Assembly (NCBI GenBank): GCA_028565635.1
Contig: JAOXYB010028400.1
Span: 8,598 to 31,394 of the forward strand
Direction: 5' to 3'
DNA: 22,797 bases
DNA from: Phoronis ovalis
Lineage: Eukaryota > Phoronida > Phoronidae
Shown piece by piece: positions 12,301 to 18,900 of this stretch. The position numbers and the translations under genes were made by a program. The stretch's first letter is position 1; each line of letters starts with the position of its first letter. The notes beneath the pieces were generated by a model. That model saw only the letters and a list, made by a program, of their open reading frames with translations, was not told where the DNA came from and made no database searches.

Positions 12301-14449
12301 GGTGTTTCGACAATGGTTTCGGTCAGCTACAAAATAAATAAAATGTAATAATTTTTGATAATTAAAAAAACATGCCTTGGCATGAATTAGATACACAAAA
12401 GCATATAACAGAAAGTTAGACATTGCTTCCCAAAAAATCCCTCACATACATGGGAGGCATAATTCAAAATTTACTTAATAGTAAATTACCCACTACGAAA
12501 AAACATCCCCAAAGTGTGAGGCACCAACTCTTCAGCTGACCATACACAGGTGACTCTTGGCCTTTCGTTCTCAATTTGGATGAGGGGTGCTCACAAGGCA
12601 GATGTTTGGGGCACAGATGTTACATCATAAATAAGAATGGATCTTTCACGTTTCTGACCTGATTTAATCAAAATGTTACAGAAATGAGTGGCTTAGGTCC
12701 TAGATCAATCACACTGTATTTATGAGATACCCATTATTTCCTAATATATATTTTGAAGGTGTTTATTTTAGACGTGATGATAGTTTTACCTTAAACGTGA
12801 CTGACGCTTTGGAAATGTAAAAGCCAACAGCAAATATAGGAGGTTCTCTTTTCTCTGGTTTCCATCCAATTTCATTGGCTTCATCTTCAGGTAAGATCTG
12901 TGGAACATATGACCATGCCCATGACATCCAACCATCATCTTCATTCTCAGTCAAAGAGGCTTCTGAAAAATGGAAAATACAATATGGCGTAGGCTAGTAG
13001 TAGTACTTGAGCTATCAACTTGAGTTTTTAAATGCTAGAACATTTGGTATAACTCAATTTCAATATTGTCCATTGCTGTTTACATGTATATTTGCAAAAC
13101 ACATTTAATTTTTTTTTGTGTTCAGTCAAAGATGAGTCTGAAAAATAGAAAAAATAACTCTTGTTTATATTAAATATTATTTCCAATGGTGTTTTCAAAC
13201 ATTAAAAAAAATTAATCTAAAGGGATTTCAGAGAGTTTTTCAGAGTTCACCTGACAGTCTCAAAACAGGTTTCATAATAAATCCAAATAAAATACTAAAA
13301 AATAAACCTTTTATTAATCACTGGACAAAATATATGTACACAGTAGTCATGTAGCGGTGGAGAGGAATTGAGTTTTCAATACTGTTGGGAATAATTTCAG
13401 ATTATACATTTGTAAACTCTATATAAACTCCATAATTTCATGCAGTATTTAATTTTAACATCCTGTGCATTAACTTAAAAACCTGATTAAATAATCCCAT
13501 AATTACCCTGAACTTCCATATTTTCTTCAACTGTTTTTGCCTGGATTTCTTCTTGTACATGTATATTAGTTTCTGTATTTTTTCCTGGAATTTCCAATGT
13601 ACCATAATAAATAGCTATGATCAACTCCATAAGTCTTAAATACATGGGTAGCTGTGTGTCAGTGATGGAAAGATCTAGTTTTTCACAAAATACATTAAAA
13701 CGAGTTCTACTGGGCATAGAGGCATGTAAATTATCATAAGTCATGTGTACTCGTCCAACAAGTGAACATCGATATACTAACGGATCCTGATAAGTCTGGA
13801 TTTTTCCGCTTGAATCTCTTTTGTCTAAACATACAGTTAAGTCATGGAATTCAATGACTTTGCATAACACCAATTCTTCAGGAGTTAAATCTGTAAATGC
13901 TCTTTTCCACTCTCGGTCTACAGAATACACTTCTCCAGATTTAATGTTCAGTGACAAAACAATATCTTCTTCCACATATTTTAAAATTAAATTATTAATA
14001 ATTATATTTACATTATTAAAAACTCGATTAACAATACTTTGTAAATATCCAGGAGGTAAATCTTCCTTTGGTAATTTTCGATTTGGTTTAGATTTAGATT
14101 TTTTAGCACTTTGTTGAGATTTCCCTGATTTTGCACTACTAGCATCATCCGTTTCTGATGCTGAATCGAATAACTTCAAAACACATTCAATAGTATTTAT
14201 TGTGATGGTCACTGGTTCTGAGCCTAGTTTTGTCCACGGGACATGAATGCGTAGTTCATGGATATGTCCAGATTTCAAAGTGATGGGAAGATGAAGAGCT
14301 TTCTCTATGACATCAAGTCGAAGATCTAACTTGTTAAGAACAGCATCACCACCCCATAAAGACAACTGAAAGTCTTCAGGTTTCAGCTTCACATATTTAT
14401 CCACATAGCCCATTAACAATGGGGTAATATATGACTCTATTTTGAACAT
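257..14449 (-). CDS. VPS13B: VPS13B (bridge-like lipid transfer protein), 5' half, 22 coding exons
   Basis: VPS13B belongs to the VPS13 family of rod-shaped bridge-like lipid-transfer proteins and acts at the Golgi; loss of the human gene causes Cohen syndrome. Joined exons (high to low coordinate): 14449-13507, 12962-12790, 12326-12117, 11665-11428, 11214-11020, 10591-10410, 9800-9603, 9147-9023, 8825-8647, 8278-8144, 7828-7664, 7418-7239, 6909-6710, 6373-6154, 5386-5175, 4858-4525, 4234-4120, 3607-2655, 2225-2123, 1953-1839, 1615-817, 394-257. All junction phases agree, giving 2037 codons with no internal stop. The N-terminus has the chorein signature: LSLWGGDAVL near residue 30, then HVPWTKLGSEPV near residue 70. 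Further matches to vertebrate VPS13B as I recall it: GWMSWAWSYVP, SLWVQWTLPK, PLIYINAKNLRVFLP and SLEVNATSDLDF. The human protein is about 4000 residues, so roughly half is here; the Golgi/Rab-binding C-terminus lies beyond the left edge. The start is the first ATG after an upstream acceptor and fits the family N-terminus. Family identity is very secure; exact edges are read by eye. Confidence 0.95.
395..816 (-). other. VPS13B intron 21
   Basis: Very AT-rich, with homopolymer-rich sequence around 565-720. Nothing else is recognised. Confidence 0.85.
817..1615 (-). CDS. VPS13B: VPS13B coding exon 21 (799 bp)
   Basis: Residues 1726-1991. Starts SLPVCGYSLEVNATSDLDFC (human CGHSLEVNITTNLDFF); later DSGIESEAS and TPFDILLTAGKISFMAYS. 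The second half holds a Ser-rich, probably disordered stretch (around residues 1900-1955) before VIPFLLATFSQPHTLI. Acceptor GTTTTTAG|TCT, donor TTG|GTAAGT, phase 1 out. Confidence 0.93.
1839..1953 (-). CDS. VPS13B: VPS13B coding exon 20
   Basis: Residues 1687-1725, QEDSIAQLFPIVSNVDLKIV to YYPDMAASTLKSE. It fills the place of the human block with LTPVLTDFSVRI. Acceptor TTTGCAG|GGA, donor GAG|GTATGT, phase 0 out. Confidence 0.9.
2123..2225 (-). CDS. VPS13B: VPS13B coding exon 19
   Basis: Residues 1653-1686. NWSEMVIKKK leads to SVQNPALEWNLADLKQ, matching human SQNPALEWNMASSIR. Acceptor GCTGTAG|GTA, donor AACA|GTGAGT, phase 2 out. Confidence 0.9.
2226..2654 (-). other. VPS13B intron 18 with half of a dispersed repeat pair
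   Basis: Bases about 2446-2533 resemble about 3637-3742 in intron 17. Shared stretches include CACATATCAT, AATTCATAG and AATACTRTTAAATG. No gene is seen. Confidence 0.75.
2655..3607 (-). CDS. VPS13B: VPS13B coding exon 18 (953 bp)
   Basis: The longest exon in the window, residues 1335-1652. It opens SAEALSWHPGLWEGITL, which lies before the first Met of the open frame, then HGFMTITFTRALQRSVQQK, PLIYINAKNLRVFLP, PQVDNPLPRVVI and EDRQYQFDIQGLAL, all colinear with human VPS13B. A polar insert separates the PLIY and PQVD blocks. Acceptor TTTTTTCAG|TGC, donor ACAG|GTATTT, phase 1 out. Confidence 0.94.
3608..4119 (-). other. VPS13B intron 17 with other half of a dispersed repeat pair
   Basis: Holds the partner copy (about 3637-3742) of the intron 18 repeat. 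The rest is AT-rich and featureless. Confidence 0.75.
4120..4234 (-). CDS. VPS13B: VPS13B coding exon 17
   Basis: Residues 1297-1334. The strand reads FEDLSASIDVQEVYAKVKSK, nearly the human ELEDLSASIDVQDVYTKVK. Acceptor TTTGCAG|AAA, donor AAAG|GTGTTT, phase 2 out. Confidence 0.93.
4525..4858 (-). CDS. VPS13B: VPS13B coding exon 16
   Basis: Residues 1186-1296. It starts IVLLYYLISKMISIISN, continues with a long charged linker (residues about 1208-1260, probably disordered) and then SLWVQWTLPKVTAKLYA, a hallmark VPS13B block. Acceptor TTGTTTAG|ATT, donor GATG|GTATGT, phase 1 out. Confidence 0.93.
4859..5174 (-). other. VPS13B intron 15
   Basis: AT-rich intron. The open frames inside it show no similarity I recognise. 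Confidence 0.85.
5175..5386 (-). CDS. VPS13B: VPS13B coding exon 15
   Basis: Residues 1115-1185. Includes EKLPWNVELNNFSVYTLHAG and ends with EVKCSNEQ, matching human DAFPWTISLHDFSIYTLLG and EIKCSNPQ. Acceptor TTTGTAG|GTG, donor CAG|GTTACT, phase 0 out. Confidence 0.93.
5387..6153 (-). other. VPS13B intron 14 with an exon-13-like fragment
   Basis: The longest VPS13B intron here. Bases 5822-5871 match 6763-6812 of exon 13 at about 38 of 50 positions without gaps, in the same orientation and reading frame (motif KKPKKT in both). The surrounding minus-strand frame is open for 50 codons (5742-5891) but has no acceptor in the right phase. Confidence 0.6.
6154..6373 (-). CDS. VPS13B: VPS13B coding exon 14
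   Basis: Residues 1042-1114. IDIQSCVGFIP and SAGHRPVSALQDIPV match human VQSCCVFIP and SAGHKYMEPLQEIPF. Acceptor ATTTCAG|ATT, donor TTAG|GTAAAA, phase 1 out. Confidence 0.92.
6374..6709 (-). other. VPS13B intron 13
   Basis: AT-rich intron. A 65-codon hydrophobic open frame on the minus strand is low-complexity intron sequence without recognisable similarity. Confidence 0.85.
6710..6909 (-). CDS. VPS13B: VPS13B coding exon 13
   Basis: Residues 975-1041. A polar, probably disordered Ser/Thr/Lys-rich linker (SGTPSQSHTQSQTISKS, then KTDKKPKKTWSE) is followed by the structured LRELDVQ end. Acceptor ATTGTAG|GAT, donor CAG|GTGTGT, phase 0 out. A 50-bp stretch of it has a diverged likeness in intron 14. 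Confidence 0.9.
6910..7238 (-). other. VPS13B intron 12 with a short direct repeat
   Basis: Bases 7065-7092 and 7180-7207 are near copies (AAATG..TTACTGT.CATTAAA), 115 bp apart. Otherwise nothing is seen. Confidence 0.75.
7239..7418 (-). CDS. VPS13B: VPS13B coding exon 12
   Basis: Residues 915-974. VAFLSVGGFASMLDPVLFDW aligns with human VLLCSIQGLAVNIDPILYTW. Acceptor TTTCAG|TCC, donor GAAG|GTTTGT, phase 1 in and out. Confidence 0.92.
7664..7828 (-). CDS. VPS13B: VPS13B coding exon 11
   Basis: Residues 860-914, from ADKEERNITVLQGP to KDTMNSNN. Acceptor ATTGCAG|CTG. The donor was set at AATA|GTATGT (phase 1) because the later TGG|GTATAT leaves in phase 0 and breaks the frame of exon 12. The reading frame stays open about 70 bp past this donor, so length alone would have misplaced it. 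Confidence 0.87.
7829..8143 (-). other. VPS13B intron 10
   Basis: No feature beyond its splice sites. Confidence 0.85.
8144..8278 (-). CDS. VPS13B: VPS13B coding exon 10
   Basis: Residues 815-859, reading SFPKGQPLLELSMSGFELK then GAGILGEFKTSVMIM. Acceptor ATTGCAG|CAA, donor TGG|GTAAGA, phase 1 in and out. Its place between exons 9 and 11 and the GILGEFK (human GTLGSIK) match support it. Confidence 0.88.
8279..8646 (-). other. VPS13B intron 9
   Basis: AT-rich; no feature beyond its splice sites. Confidence 0.85.
8647..8825 (-). CDS. VPS13B: VPS13B coding exon 9
   Basis: Residues 755-814. Contains YELPRLTVNSTRAQSILLQH followed by SW, like the human block ELPNIAIQATRAQTLLLQ. Acceptor TTGCAG|GTC, donor TCAG|GTATTT, phase 1 out. 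Confidence 0.92.
9023..9147 (-). CDS. VPS13B: VPS13B coding exon 8
   Basis: Residues 714-754. Starts VFGFQVGLLCFDTSG, matching human VFGFQAGLTSLDCSG, and ends LLLSKY plus two bases of a Trp codon. Acceptor TTTCAG|GTG, donor TTG|GTAGGT, phase 2 out. Too short and Met-poor to appear as a long ORF. Confidence 0.9.
9148..9602 (-). other. VPS13B intron 7
   Basis: AT-rich; no feature beyond its splice sites. Confidence 0.85.
9603..9800 (-). CDS. VPS13B: VPS13B coding exon 7
   Basis: Residues 648-713, STKSKINLDQ to HCHAHQYMK. It aligns with the human segment LPSIQILVDKINLEHSVPMY...LLHYCYAHCYLK. Acceptor TTGTTTCAG|AGT, donor AAG|GTGACT, phase 0 both sides. Confidence 0.92.
9801..10409 (-). other. 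VPS13B intron 6, starts inside a 46-bp tandem array
   Basis: The first about 120 bases in transcript direction are tandem copies of the exon 6 end plus its donor. The rest is ordinary AT-rich intron. Confidence 0.85.
10291..10440 (-). repeat. 46-bp tandem repeat carrying a 5' splice site
   Basis: Two full units (10318-10363 and 10364-10409, differing at 3 of 46 bases) are flanked by a partial unit on each side (10291-10317 and about 10410-10440). Each unit boundary reads AAG|GTGAGT on the minus strand, giving donors after 10410, 10364 and 10318. Each unit also holds two overlapping palindromes: CCTCG-n5-CGAGG just upstream of the donor and GAGGT-n6-ACCTC. The partial unit at 10410-10440 is the coding end of exon 6, so the array probably arose by duplication of this exon-intron boundary. 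Confidence 0.93.
10410..10591 (-). CDS. VPS13B: VPS13B coding exon 6, ends at first of three tandem 5' splice sites
   Basis: Residues 587-647, starting EIINENRPIPTAAQILSM and ending TTPRKSRK. Acceptor TTTGTTTAG|AAA. The donor AAG|GTGAGT at 10409 is the first of three identical donors spaced 46 bp. Only this one joins exon 7 in frame (phase 0). Confidence 0.88.
10592..11019 (-). other. VPS13B intron 5, GC-AG type
   Basis: Starts GCAAGG and ends TTTGTTTAG on the minus strand. The GC assignment rests on phase: it is the only nearby donor that keeps exons 5 and 6 in one frame. Otherwise AT-rich without features. Confidence 0.78.
11020..11214 (-). CDS. VPS13B: VPS13B coding exon 5, ends at a GC donor
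   Basis: Residues 522-586, ending HEYEPYSKEKQ. The acceptor is ATCTTAG|ACA. The GT five bases downstream (AAG|GTTTTA) would leave in phase 0 and shift exon 6 into stops. The site CAAG|GCAAGG leaves in phase 1 as exon 6 requires, and GC donors typically show this strong AAG|GCAAG context. Confidence 0.82.
11428..11665 (-). CDS. VPS13B: VPS13B coding exon 4
   Basis: Residues 443-521. Starts NTVFFTCGASQPAVSK and contains WGAFWLDYFYIMDEDTEHL, aligning with the human FGAFYMDYLYTME block. Acceptor TTTTTAG|AAT, donor CAG|GTCAGC, phase 1 out. Confidence 0.92.
11666..12116 (-). other. VPS13B intron 3
   Basis: No recognised feature; short imperfect TTTTGGACA/GGGACA repeats around 11938-12003. Confidence 0.8.
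12117..12326 (-). CDS. VPS13B: VPS13B coding exon 3
   Basis: Residues 373-442. It starts LTETIVETPYFGPQKVMF and ends GIKDTDNSAQ. Acceptor TTTGTAG|CTG, donor CAG|GTATGA, phase 0 on both sides. It lacks an early in-frame Met and is therefore easily missed as an ORF. The block GLVFFDAQVGITTACIQGLG matches the human segment with FFDCQIGFVG. Confidence 0.9.
12327..12789 (-). other. VPS13B intron 2
   Basis: A patch at about 12490-12620 is less AT-rich than the other introns, but shows no coding similarity or repeat structure. Confidence 0.8.
12790..12962 (-). CDS. VPS13B: VPS13B coding exon 2
   Basis: Residues 315-372, including GWMSWAWSYVP, one of the best conserved VPS13B blocks, and GFYISKASVTFK. 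The acceptor TTTTTCAG|AAGCC sits at 12963-12964 and the donor is AAG|GTAAAA. Enters in phase 1 and leaves in phase 0. A second, degenerate copy of the acceptor and exon start lies 175 bp upstream in transcript direction. Confidence 0.92.
12963..13506 (-). other. VPS13B intron 1 with a decoy 3' splice site
   Basis: Bases 13122-13152 repeat 12947-12977 (27 of 31 identical), which is the acceptor and first coding bases of exon 2. The copy keeps TTTTTCAG| at 13138-13139 but no donor follows that restores the frame. Confidence 0.85.
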
Positions 14450-14477
14450 GTTGTCTTTCTTAGCACCAGAACTTCAC
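13507..14477 (-). CDS. VPS13B: VPS13B coding exon 1 with 28 nt of 5' UTR
   Basis: Encodes residues 1-314. ATG is at 14449-14447. A good acceptor (TTTCTTTAG) ends at 14478, so an untranslated exon must lie upstream. It carries the N-terminal chorein domain that forms the mouth of the lipid-transfer groove, then a Ser/Lys-rich insert (about residues 103-125), then the conserved DLPPGYLQSIVNRVFNNVNI segment. The donor is CAGG|GTAATT, phase 1. The apparent reading past 13507 is intron. Confidence 0.93.
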
Positions 14478-14836
14478 CTAAAGAAACAACAGATTTCAAC
14501 ATTATTTTATAAATGTATTTTTTTCATGATGGAAAAACTAAAGACTAGTTATCTTTTGCACCCATCCGTTTGGTCTTCTAGAAATATAAGGGTTACAAAC
14601 CCAAACTGAAGCCAAATAGTTTAATGAGTAGATTTTTCAGGGATTTCATAGCATCTGTAACATATCAATAAACAATCTAAGTAAACTGGTATTAACAATG
14701 TATTTATATCTCTGCTCGCCAACTAACATATAATATATAATTATATAACATATTAGCAAAGACTAAGTGGGTTTACTTTGTTTATATACTAGAACTAGAA
14801 GTGAACTATCGTAGAATTAAATTGTAATTGTGTTAG

Positions 14837-14842
14837 CACGTG
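14837..14842. promoter_or_regulatory. CACGTG E-box
   Basis: A palindromic CACGTG lies in the intergenic region about 390 bp upstream of the VPS13B ATG. bHLH factors (Myc/Max, TFEB/MITF, USF classes) bind this core. The flanks (AG...TT) do not match the extended TFEB CLEAR consensus. Confidence 0.35.
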
Positions 14843-15049
14843 TTTCGGGGGTTCCTTTAGTTTTAATAAACATAAGAGCGATATTGTAACTACACATTAA
14901 ATGGTGCATCGACAAAAATTGGATATTGGTTATAATACGATTAAAAATACGTTCATATGATGCCAAACCAGATAATCACGAGGTCAGATAATTATCACGA
15001 TGCAATTGTCAGTAGACTAACCGTTATGAATACTGCTATTATTTTGTCA

Positions 15050-15056
15050 ACTTACA
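15050..15056 (-). other. VPS13B: Candidate 5' splice site of VPS13B untranslated exon 1
   Basis: The minus strand reads TGTT|GTAAGT, a near-consensus donor, with the exon ending at 15056. It is the best donor found upstream of the acceptor at 14478. The transcription start is unknown. Confidence 0.35.
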
Positions 15057-15196
15057 ACATATAACCCAATACATATGATGTTACCATAGCTACTTCAGTA
15101 CTTCAAATCATGTAAACCGCATTTTGCGTGAAATCAAGTGCAGTTGCATGAACTGCCCAAGCATTTCATACCAACTCAATGCTGCCAACTCACACA

Positions 15197-15206
15197 GCGC
15201 CATTTT
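15197..15206. promoter_or_regulatory. GCGCCATTTT box (YY1/E2F-like)
   Basis: The reverse strand reads AAAATGGCGC, close to the YY1 core AAnATGGCGGC. Such sites often lie just downstream of transcription starts in TATA-less promoters. Confidence 0.35.
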
Positions 15207-15435
15207 TGTTTTGAAATTAAACTATCCATAAAGAGAATGCTGTCGGACTCATAAACACGTTATAAGCAGATATACATTCTGCTATAGCAATATTTAAAAT
15301 CAACTTATTATCTTTGATTATTGTAACATCAATGTTTAAAGATAATTTTCTATCACAGAAGCTTAAAAAAGTGAAAAAGGTAACTGTAGCTTTATCGTTA
15401 TATCAAGATATCAAAACGAACAAACAAAGCACATC

Positions 15436-15444
15436 GGCCATCTT
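15436..15444. promoter_or_regulatory. GGCCATCTT box (YY1-like)
   Basis: The reverse strand reads AAGATGGCC, a good YY1 core. A GCCGCCAAT follows 8 bases later. It sits inside the inferred KDM1B leader exon, a typical place for YY1 sites. Confidence 0.4.
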
Positions 15445-15484
15445 TTTGAAAGCCGCCAATTTTGCAACAAGAGGTCCTGTGCTG

Positions 15485-15491
15485 GGTATGT
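15485..15491 (+). other. KDM1B: Candidate 5' splice site of KDM1B untranslated exon 1
   Basis: CTGG|GTATGT; the exon would end at 15485 and join the acceptor CATTGCAG at 15690-15691. AAAAAG|GTAACT after 15379 is an alternative. Confidence 0.35.
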
Positions 15492-15691
15492 TAATAAAGG
15501 GTCTGCAGTTGAGCTTGCAACTTCACTCATGCATTCATGTCCTTGTAAATCAGAGCAAATTTGCCAAATGCACTTCTGCGCTAATTGTAAAGTATGGCTT
15601 AAATTTACGTTAGTGTTTGATTATTGAATATGATGATTACCTTCTTTCTTTTAGTATAATCACTATAATCCATTGCATATATTCATTGCAG

Positions 15692-15904
15692 CGCTATGAC
15701 ATCTAGGGTACGAAAGCGACCTGCAAAATTTATAGAAGAAGCAGATGATGGAGAAGTCAAGCAGCAACCAAAAAGACAAGCAAAAAAAAAACAAACAGAC
15801 ACCAAACCTGTAGAAGATGAAGACAATAAAAAACAAATGAGAAAATGTGAGAAATCTGGATGCCCAGCTGCTATACCGATATGTTTTGCTAATGCTTGTG
15901 ACAG
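15692..15904 (+). CDS. KDM1B: KDM1B coding exon 1
   Basis: Four bases of leader, then ATG at 15696; residues 1-69. The basic, lysine-rich start (probable nuclear localisation) leads into the first four cysteines KCEKSGCPAAIPICFANAC of the C4H2C2 finger region. Acceptor CATTGCAG|CGCT, donor ACAG|GTAAGC, phase 2 out. Confidence 0.92.
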
Positions 15905-18900
15905 GTAAGCTTATACACAAAATCATGGTTGCCAACATTTAGAAATTTGAATGTGTGACAGATGTGCTGCCAACGGCAAATCAAAACAAAACGGCAAATA
16001 AATTGACGAATCAAAACAACTGACTTTAGAAATATCACTTCAGTATTCGAAAAATGCTGAAATGTCTCTGTGCTGCCAGAAAAAATTGACAAGCAAAAAA
16101 AAAAACCCTTTCCACTCCTATCGTAAGAATACGCCCAAATAAGTGCTGACACACCCAGCACACACACACCCTGACAGGCCTGGACTTAATAATATATAAC
16201 TTCCAGTTGTAGTAATGCTGAGCTTGGCACTAAAACTATAATCGGAAGTATAATGAATTATTCGACGGAACGTCTCATTTAAACGCTGTGGTCAATCAAA
16301 ATCTGCACAAAAAAATCATTTTGACCAAAGTGCGTGAAATTTAGACCTCCATGCGTGTTGCGTGACAACCAATCAAAATACGTGACAATCACGCACAATG
16401 CGTGACAGTTGGCAACTATGCAAAATGTGATAAGAAATAATTGATTTTTATGTTTGAAGGTCTTGAATTGTAACACATAGTTGAGTGCTAAAATACACTT
16501 GGTGGCACCACCTATTGCTAACTGAAAAAAATTCAAATTCTGTTAATTAATCTTAGTATTCACAACATGCAAAATTATGGGAATGTTTACTCATGACCAG
16601 TAGGACCGCTATGTGCATGCAAGTAGACGTCTTGCCTCTAATGAGGACTTATCAACTCAACAGTGCATTGTGTACTATGTGTACATTCTGTTTTTGATTT
16701 ACTTCTTACAACTGCAGAATTAGGCATTGTCACTATGTTGTTATGGGGTGTATTAAATTCAGCACAGTTCACGATACAATTTACCACAATGGGAATATTT
16801 AATTCAAAATTCTTCTACAGGTATAGGAGATAGTCTTCTCACTGCTGTTCTATCAGTTGATTTTCCCATACTACTGTTTTTATACAGATGTAAATTACCA
16901 ATCAATTACACTATAAATAATTAAGGTTTATCTGACTGCAAACAATCGGGAAACAAAATTGAACAAGAAATTTTTAAGTACGTGTGTTATGCTATATTGT
17001 ACCTCATATCGAAAGGGGAAAAAAAACATAAAATTTATTTTTAATTTTGAAAATTTGTAATAACTGCTATTGAATGTATGCTTAGTTTGCACATGCAGTA
17101 TTAGGGGAGAGACTGGAATAGCTTGTTATGCACTTCTTTTTGATTTATGTTTTCAACAGATGTACTGGTAGTGGAATGACATCAAGGTGGTATCATCTGT
17201 CACCAGGGGAGCATTTCTGTAATGACTGTTTTGACTACTTTTATAGAAGGTAATCCATTGACAACTATTATAGTTATTGGTGTACCTCTGCTCACACCTG
17301 AAATAATTGAAATTGCATTGTTTGAAATGAAGACACAAACTTTTGTTATCAGCATTAAACTTGTAATAATGTATGTGCTTACGGTTATATAATCCTGCTA
17401 GTCAATTATGTGCTTGTCACGAAGTGCTAAATTAAAAGTGTGACAAAATTTTACAACACTGAAGAAATAAATAATTTATGAGTATGTTCTAAAATCCTGA
17501 ATACATTTGTGGGATGAATTCAATAATTTGCTTTAATTTGTCACCTTGACAATAAAACACTGATAACCAAGAGCGACATAATTTTTCTTAGGCTTCTATT
17601 GGATGTTGGTGAAGTTGGCATTTTGTGGCTTATTGAATATTACTGGACATTGTGTAATTTAAATGTATTTGATTTTCTTCATTCAACTTTTTTTAGCCAC
17701 CGAGATGGCTATGCTGTAATGATAAAATGGAAAAAGCAATGGTCAGCTGTAGGTCGAACAGAAGCTAGTTTAAAAGCATTTATGAATGATCAATTTCTTC
17801 CATTTTGGGTTCAGTGTACTAAACCAGAGTGTAAAAAATGGCGACAGTTATCCAGAGATTTTGAATTAAAGCCAGATTTTATACGCAAATATCAGTGTGG
17901 TATGCAATCTAGTTCCAAGGTAGGTCTAGGGAAGAAATACCGGTAGCGCTGACCAAGCTGTTTTATAACAGGTTTTATTGTTATAGCATTGAGAGGAATA
18001 AACCAGTTTGTGGTCTTATTATCAGTTTTATGTACATTCACATATTGATTCAGCTATGTTGTTGGGACCCTAAGGCATCCATAGTGCTATCATTACCATG
18101 TACTGTGCAGCACTCATGTTCTTCATCATGCAGATGTTGTCCAGCTTGTCATAGAACAATCCTCATGAAACTGTTAATCTAGTTTGATCTGTATACATTA
18201 TAGAATGTTTTATATTTTAGATAAAAGATGCATGTGATAGTCCAGAAGATGAGGTAGGTTTTAACAAAGTAAATTTGAGTGTATAAAATTTGTTTAAAAC
18301 TTCACAAAATATTGTTATGATGTAACTACCAAATGTTATTTGCCCATTGGCTATTTTCTCTGCAATAAAGGTATGTAGAATCTATTCAAAACCAGTTACC
18401 TTGATAATTATTTTTTGTCATAAACAAGATAGAAAACCTGTTCCTTTGTCTAAATACTAAATACTAACAGTGTTACCTGTTCTAGCATTATTGCAATGTC
18501 ACCTTTGTATATCAAAATAATTTTATCTTAAAAATTGTGTTTTTGGACTCAAATAATAAATTGATAACTGACAAGGGATTTGTAACTGAACACCATTACT
18601 TGGATATTTATTTTTACAGAGAGCACAACAAGCCCAGGGCCCTTATTGGATAAATACATTAATTTTACCTCCATTCTTAAAAAGTTCCCCAGCTGCACCA
18701 TTTCTCCTGCAGTACTTTCCAGATGGAGTGGGAATGAGTGCAACAAGTTCCATGCCAAAAAAAGAAGGTAAAAACATTTTTCTTTTTAATAGTTCCCAAT
18801 TTTGTAGTGAACTTTATTTAGTGTAAACTTTAGTTTTCTAATGTATGAGTTTAATAAAAACATGTCCAAATTAGAGGTCTTGATACAACTCATCAATTTA

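Larger units (their letters stand above)
14478..15691. promoter_or_regulatory. Shared divergent VPS13B / KDM1B promoter region
   Basis: The two start codons face away from each other 1246 bp apart. Each coding start exon is preceded by a splice acceptor, so both transcripts begin in untranslated exons inside this interval. The part from about 15050 to 15490 is the likeliest initiation zone: candidate donors point outward from it on both strands and it holds the GCGCCAT and GGCCATCTT boxes. No TATA box is convincing. The 99-codon open frame at 15314-15613 has no recognisable similarity and overlaps the inferred leader. Confidence 0.65.
15905..17159 (+). other. KDM1B intron 1 (1255 bp)
   Basis: The longest intron in the window. 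Its first third holds a possible MITE (15910-16434), a short CA-rich tract near 16149-16169 and a cluster of CGTGACA motifs. The remainder is AT-rich with no recognised feature. Confidence 0.85.

Noticed and set aside
15314-15613. 99-codon plus-strand open frame upstream of KDM1B
   Set aside because: No recognisable similarity, and it overlaps the inferred leader and its candidate donors; AT-rich chance frame.
15889-16536. Minus-strand open frames inside KDM1B intron 1
   Set aside because: Low-complexity, Phe-rich readings of intron and repeat sequence with no family resemblance.
17599-17696. Upstream in-frame extension of KDM1B exon 3
   Set aside because: A clean TTTTTTTAG acceptor at 17695-17696 gives the required phase and the upstream residues do not match LSD2.
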